Part shown: positions 4,840 through 6,317 of the stretch, in pieces | How the letters are laid out: each line of letters starts with the position of its first letter | How positions within the stretch are numbered: position 1 is the stretch's first letter | Origin: Actinomycetota bacterium | Lineage (GTDB): Bacteria; Actinomycetota; Acidimicrobiia; Acidimicrobiales; Poriferisodalaceae | Length of the DNA: 6,317 nucleotides | Direction: 5' to 3' | Assembly: GCA_013151655.1 (NCBI GenBank) | Contig: JAADHX010000103.1 | Span: 1-6,317 of the forward strand | Made by a program: the position numbers and the translations under genes | Notes under the pieces: model-generated | Databases searched by the model: none | Told to the model about the DNA's origin: nothing | What the model saw: only the letters and a program-made list of their open reading frames with translations

Positions 4840-6317
4840 TCGAGCCTGGCGGCCGCAACCTCGGAGCGACCAAGGTCTGGGGCGTCGCGGTGATCTTCGC
4901 CTGCGCCATCGCGTTCGTTTCGAGGTCGCTTTACCTCGGCAACGGCGTTGTCGGTGGAGTCGTTTGCCTTGGCTGGTTCCTGGGGGCGGCGAGTGATTCC
5001 CTTGAGGAGCCTGGACAGGATCGTTTCGACAGTCTGCAAGATGATGATCAGGTCGAACGCCACCGACCAGTTCTCGACGTAGTGGAGATCGAGACGTTTG
5101 TAGGCGTTGAAGTCGGGGTTATCGCGAGCTTCGACCTGCCATAGGCCGGTAATTCCGGGCCGAACGAGGTTGCGGGCATGAAGCTCTGGGTCGAACAGCG
5201 CCGCCTCGCGTGGAAGCGCCGGGCGTGGACCAACGAGGCTCATGTCGCCGCGCAATACGTTCCACAGTTGGGGTAGCTCGTTGAGCGAGCTGACATCGAT
5301 CATCCGCCCGATGCGGGTGAACCGAGGGTCGTGATCCATCTTGAACAGCGGACCGCTGCGCTCGTTGGTCTGCTTGCGAAGCTCCTCGAGCCTGGCCTCG
5401 GCATCGACGACCATCGTGCGAATCTTGATCATGTCGAATGGTTCGCCATTACGACCGACCCGACGTTGCCGAAAGAATGCAGGCCCGCGATCGCTAATCT
5501 TGACCGCCACAGCCAAGAACAAGATGAGCGGCGCGCTAACAATGAGCCCAATAAGTGACAGAACGATGTCGAGCAGTCGTTTGATGGCTAGCTGCCACCA
5601 CGACAGTGTCAACTGCTCCAGGTAGATCATTGGCTCGTGGGCCAGCGGCTGGGCCCGCAGGCGGCGGCTGGCAATACCTTGTAGTCCCGATGTCAGCTGT
5701 ATGTGCACTCCAACCGAAAGAAGCTCTCGCACCGTTCGGTTTAGCGAGGCGGTGTCGACGTTGGTTGTGGCGATTAATACCCCGGACACTTGATGGGTCG
5801 TCACATAGGCCACACACTCGCCAATTCGGCCCTGGTACAGATGGGCTAGGCCGTTTCGTTCGGCTTGGTCGGCATCGCCGTACACCGCCGCAACCTCGAG
5901 GCCGATCTCGGTGTGGGTGGTGAGTAGGTCGTACAATCGTTTGGCTTCTTCGTTGGTGCCGACCACAACGACTTGGCGTCGGTATTCGCCCGCCTCGCGC
6001 CGCGAAGTAAGCCAAGCCCGATACGACGACCGTCCGATGATCAGGAAGACCACCGACAACACGGCTCCGACGACGGCCTCTTTGGCCGCGACGTTGGTGT
6101 CGAAGATCTCGGCGCCCAGACCGGCACCGAATCCCAGCATCACCGCGGTGCGGAACACTCTGGTCATCTCGACGGCCCTGATGCTCGACACCCTTGCCAG
6201 GTAGAGGTCTTGAGTGGCCAACAAAATGAGCCCGCCAAGAGTTAGCAGCATCGTGATGATCGCGCCCTCGGTGCTCGATCGCCCAGCTGCAGGGACGCGC
6301 TGATAGAAAACTAGAGC
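4806..6317 (-). CDS. Polyprenyl-phosphate sugar phosphotransferase, WbaP/WcaJ type (5' end outside window)
   Basis: The frame is open from the right edge to a TGA at 4806-4808. An internal ATG at 6251 would give 481 residues, but 22 further codons upstream stay open, so the true start is probably beyond 6317. Numbering from ATG 6251, hydrophobic segments at about 1-18, 34-50 and 58-77 form an N-terminal membrane bundle. A Rossmann-like region follows, beginning VVVVGTNEEAKRLYDLL (94-110), as in the CoA_binding_3 part of this family. The bacterial sugar transferase domain (PF02397) then starts at KRLLDIV (224-230), with its membrane hairpin 226-250, FFRQRRVG (259-266), SSLNELPQLWNV (321-332), MSLVGPRPALP (337-347) and RPGITGLWQV (364-373). 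Such enzymes transfer a sugar-1-phosphate from a nucleotide sugar to undecaprenyl phosphate, the first membrane step of exopolysaccharide or capsule assembly. Asn324 stands where the catalytic Asp of the Asp-Glu dyad is usually found. A charged tail of about 60 residues (420-481) ends the protein, its last codons overlapping the convergent zincin-like gene. Confidence 0.9.
   Translation of the reverse strand, partial: ALVFYQRVPAAGRSSTEGAIITMLLTLGGLILLATQDLYLARVSSIRAVEMTRVFRTAVMLGFGAGLGAEIFDTNVAAKEAVVGAVLSVVFLIIGRSSYRAWLTSRREAGEYRRQVVVVGTNEEAKRLYDLLTTHTEIGLEVAAVYGDADQAERNGLAHLYQGRIGECVAYVTTHQVSGVLIATTNVDTASLNRTVRELLSVGVHIQLTSGLQGIASRRLRAQPLAHEPMIYLEQLTLSWWQLAIKRLLDIVLSLIGLIVSAPLILFLAVAVKISDRGPAFFRQRRVGRNGEPFDMIKIRTMVVDAEARLEELRKQTNERSGPLFKMDHDPRFTRIGRMIDVSSLNELPQLWNVLRGDMSLVGPRPALPREAALFDPELHARNLVRPGITGLWQVEARDNPDFNAYKRLDLHYVENWSVAFDLIIILQTVETILSRLLKGITRRPQEPAKANDSTDNAVAEVKRPRNERDGAGEDHRDAPDLGRSEVAAARLDQVAKEASSAS

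Noticed and set aside
5536..6015. 159-codon minus-strand frame inside the sugar transferase gene
   Set aside because: It is wholly contained in a gene with strong family motifs, and its translation is Arg/Pro-rich without recognisable motifs.

Overview
The window looks like a stretch of chromosome from a moderately high-GC bacterium, about 60% GC in the lines I sampled. An actinobacterium, possibly of the Acidimicrobiia type, is the best guess. The grounds are GC-rich codon use, a HisC/Pat-type aminotransferase resembling actinobacterial ones, and gene starts with no Shine-Dalgarno sequence but a -10-like hexamer just upstream. No rRNA, tRNA, CRISPR array, transposase or phage gene was found. 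The lineage call is inference.

Layout, left to right. (1) Positions 1-336 hold the 3' end of an unrecognised gene, very rich in A and C on the + strand. (2) A 269-bp gap follows, with a 15-bp tandem duplication. (3) A HisC-family aminotransferase lies at 606-1718 (+). (4) Tail to tail with it, sharing the four bases TTAA, is a lipoprotein of the YpfJ-like neutral zinc metallopeptidase family (1715-3157, -). (5) Across a 140-bp divergent intergenic region is an Hsp15-like S4 RNA-binding protein (3298-3681, +). (6) A 141-bp gap carries a 17-bp-stem hairpin flanked by 8-bp direct repeats. (7) Next is a predicted membrane-anchored protein with a second, unrelated zincin motif (3823-4839, +). (8) Its 3' end overlaps by 34 bp a polyprenyl-phosphate sugar phosphotransferase that runs off the right edge (4806-6317, -) and may belong to an exopolysaccharide locus outside the window.

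The genes do not form an obvious single pathway: amino acid metabolism, cell-envelope proteolysis, ribosome rescue and surface polysaccharide initiation sit side by side in mostly single-gene transcription units. The shared theme is the envelope: two predicted extracytoplasmic metallopeptidases and one membrane glycosyl-1-phosphate transferase.

The observation most worth following is inside the lipoprotein. Its C-terminal third appears to be a second, degenerate copy of its own peptidase domain. It aligns with the first copy at a nearly constant offset of 177 residues and keeps the paired cysteines, but all three zinc ligands are replaced. The second is a consistent -10-like element placed 7 nt before three ATG codons, which suggests leaderless transcripts.
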